Shown here: positions 63,165 through 64,000 of the stretch, one piece after another
Layout: the number at the start of each line of letters is the position of its first letter
Position numbering within the stretch: the first letter of the stretch is position 1
Position numbers and translations under genes: made by a program
Assembly (NCBI RefSeq): GCF_014268595.2
Contig: NZ_CP077091.1
Span: forward strand, 1,696,501 to 1,760,500
Length of the DNA: 64,000 bases
Reading direction: 5' to 3'
Source of the DNA: Pseudomonas hamedanensis
GTDB lineage: Bacteria; Pseudomonadota; Gammaproteobacteria; Pseudomonadales; Pseudomonadaceae
The notes under the pieces: generated by a model
Database searches by the model: none
Told to the model about the DNA's origin: nothing
Seen by the model: the letters and a program-made list of their open reading frames with translations, nothing else

Positions 63165-63432
63165 TACAGATCGACCCTTTTTGATTTCATACCGGAAAAA
63201 TTTTGGCAATAAGCTGCCAGGCGAAAGGACTTTACGGGCGAGCCGGGACAGGGGCAATTAGGTCGGATGTACTAATGGCTGAGGGCTAGCGTCGATTTGG
63301 CACGCCTGTCCGCAGCAAGCCGCGCCAATCAACACTTGCCCGACCTCAATCACGACCGTAGAAAAAATGAATTAGCCGCCTGATCCCTCGGTCAAGAATT
63401 ATGAACTCAGTAAATCTGACGAGGTGACAGCA
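63165..63432. other. Spacer without recognisable gene
   Basis: About 270 bases upstream of the lipoprotein gene. I see no ORF with a ribosome site and no REP element. Codon-like composition disappears and AT content rises from here to the window end. Confidence 0.4.
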
Positions 63433-63567
63433 ATGATAATCCAGGCAGAGACACTCGTAGAACTGACTGAAGCGCTTCGAGAGAGAGGCATGAAGATGGT
63501 TTCGGACGTACATTTCACTCGCGCGCCTTACCGATCCAACCATCGCTGGATTTGCATCGTAGAGTGA
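63433..63567 (+). CDS. Small ORF, 44 residues, unknown
   Basis: ATG at 63433 preceded by GAGGTGACAGCA, a good ribosome site. The product MIIQAETLVELTEALRERGM continues with a VSDVHFTRAPYRSNHRWI segment to a short C-terminus. A predicted N-terminal helix and the tidy end suggest a real small protein, but I know no family. Bases 63568-63811 after it hold no recognised feature. Confidence 0.45.
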   Translation: MIIQAETLVELTEALRERGMKMVSDVHFTRAPYRSNHRWICIVE

Positions 63568-63811
63568 ACGTGCTCACTACCGGTAGCTGGGTCACGCCCC
63601 ACCGCAGGCGCCGCTCACCCCTTTGAAGGCGCTTGGCTCAAGCTCGGTTTACGATTTCCGCTCGCCCCCTGCTTCGCCGCTATATGCACGAGTGTTTTCG
63701 TTTGCAACGCATTATGGCAAGTTGATCGGAGTTCCCTTGGAAGCCGAAAAATGGCACTATCGCGACCTTATGCCCCGCGCTTGCTGCCGGCAACAATTTT
63801 GAGCCAAGTCA

Positions 63812-64000
63812 ATGACCAACCCCAATATAAAATATAGAAGTGATATAGACGGCCTTCGCGCCTTGGCTGTTATTTCTGTTGTGATTTTTCACGCGTTCCC
63901 GACTCTGGTTCCTGGGGGATTCGTAGGCGTAGATATATTCTTTGTAATATCCGGTTTTTTAATCGGCACCATATTACTCAAGAGCATTGACCGAGGCACT
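63812..64000 (+). CDS. OafA/YrhL-type acyltransferase, 3' end beyond the window
   Basis: The first 63 codons of an integral membrane acyltransferase (Acyl_transf_3). [20 protein letters not shown] gives the family's N-terminal motif with the catalytic histidine, followed by [20 protein letters not shown], also diagnostic. Such enzymes O-acetylate surface polysaccharides. The sequence is clearly AT-richer than the rest of the window, a usual sign of a transferred surface-glycan gene or the edge of a variable locus. Confidence 0.92.
   Translation, partial: MTNPNIKYRSDIDGLRALAVISVVIFHAFPTLVPGGFVGVDIFFVISGFLIGTILLKSIDRGT

Overview
The window is typical chromosomal DNA of a Pseudomonas, most likely of the P. 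fluorescens group. Coding is dense and GC-rich, the gene content (glycolate oxidase, HglS, SdsA-type alkylsulfatase, AttH/ABC cassette, many LysR and AraC regulators) fits that genus, and the intergenic gaps are full of Pseudomonas REP elements such as the cores GTGGGAGCGAGCCTGCTCGCG and GGCGAGGGAGCTTGCTCCC. I saw no rRNA, tRNA, CRISPR array, complete insertion sequence or prophage.

Layout. 1-5.9 kb: 3' end of an alpha/beta hydrolase, the glcDEF glycolate oxidase operon, and a 2-oxoadipate dioxygenase/decarboxylase (HglS). 5.9-9.0 kb: a tandem REP-pair array, a lone family 2 glycosyltransferase with a strong terminator, an AT-rich gap holding a pseudoknot-like set of inverted repeats, and three small reverse-strand proteins. 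9.0-13.2 kb: ABC ATPase, FtsX-type permease and AttH-like lipoprotein, read as one overlapping reverse-strand operon. 13.4-18.3 kb: a secreted alkylsulfatase followed by three regulators. 18.4-20.1 kb: a membrane sulfatase-fold transferase, divergent from the next block.

20.5-38.4 kb is the main accessory feature: a 16-gene, one-strand locus, mostly with stop/start overlaps, for a Wzx/Wzy-type acidic exopolysaccharide. Ugd and an epimerase would supply UDP-uronic acids, a sugar transferase primes the carrier lipid, three glycosyltransferases extend it, a NodB-type deacetylase and three GNAT-fold proteins modify it, Wzx flips, Wzy polymerises, Wzz and a CpsD-like ATPase without the Walker A lysine set length, Wza exports, and a secreted glycosidase-like protein may trim the product.

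38.4-41.9 kb: two type II toxin-antitoxin cassettes on either side of a methyltransferase. The first lies between 93-bp REP direct repeats that differ at one base. 42-47.5 kb: an MscS channel with a cyclic-nucleotide-binding domain bracketed by 112-bp inverted REP pairs, then a reverse-strand operon (isochorismatase-like hydrolase, YtcJ-type amidohydrolase, ABM-domain membrane protein, DoxX). 47.6-48.1 kb: a second tandem REP-pair array with the same unit length, about 133 bp, as the first. 48.1-57.2 kb: regulators, a periplasmic metallo-beta-lactamase-fold hydrolase, two convergent STAND-type winged-helix ATPase regulators (one carrying a REP pair inside its reading frame, the other C-terminally short), GlxA-type regulator and pirin. 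57.2-64 kb: a coiled-coil membrane protein, a LysR/MFS/quinone oxidoreductase group, an alpha/beta hydrolase, small secreted proteins, a 44-residue ORF, and the 5' end of an AT-rich OafA-type acyltransferase that runs off the window.
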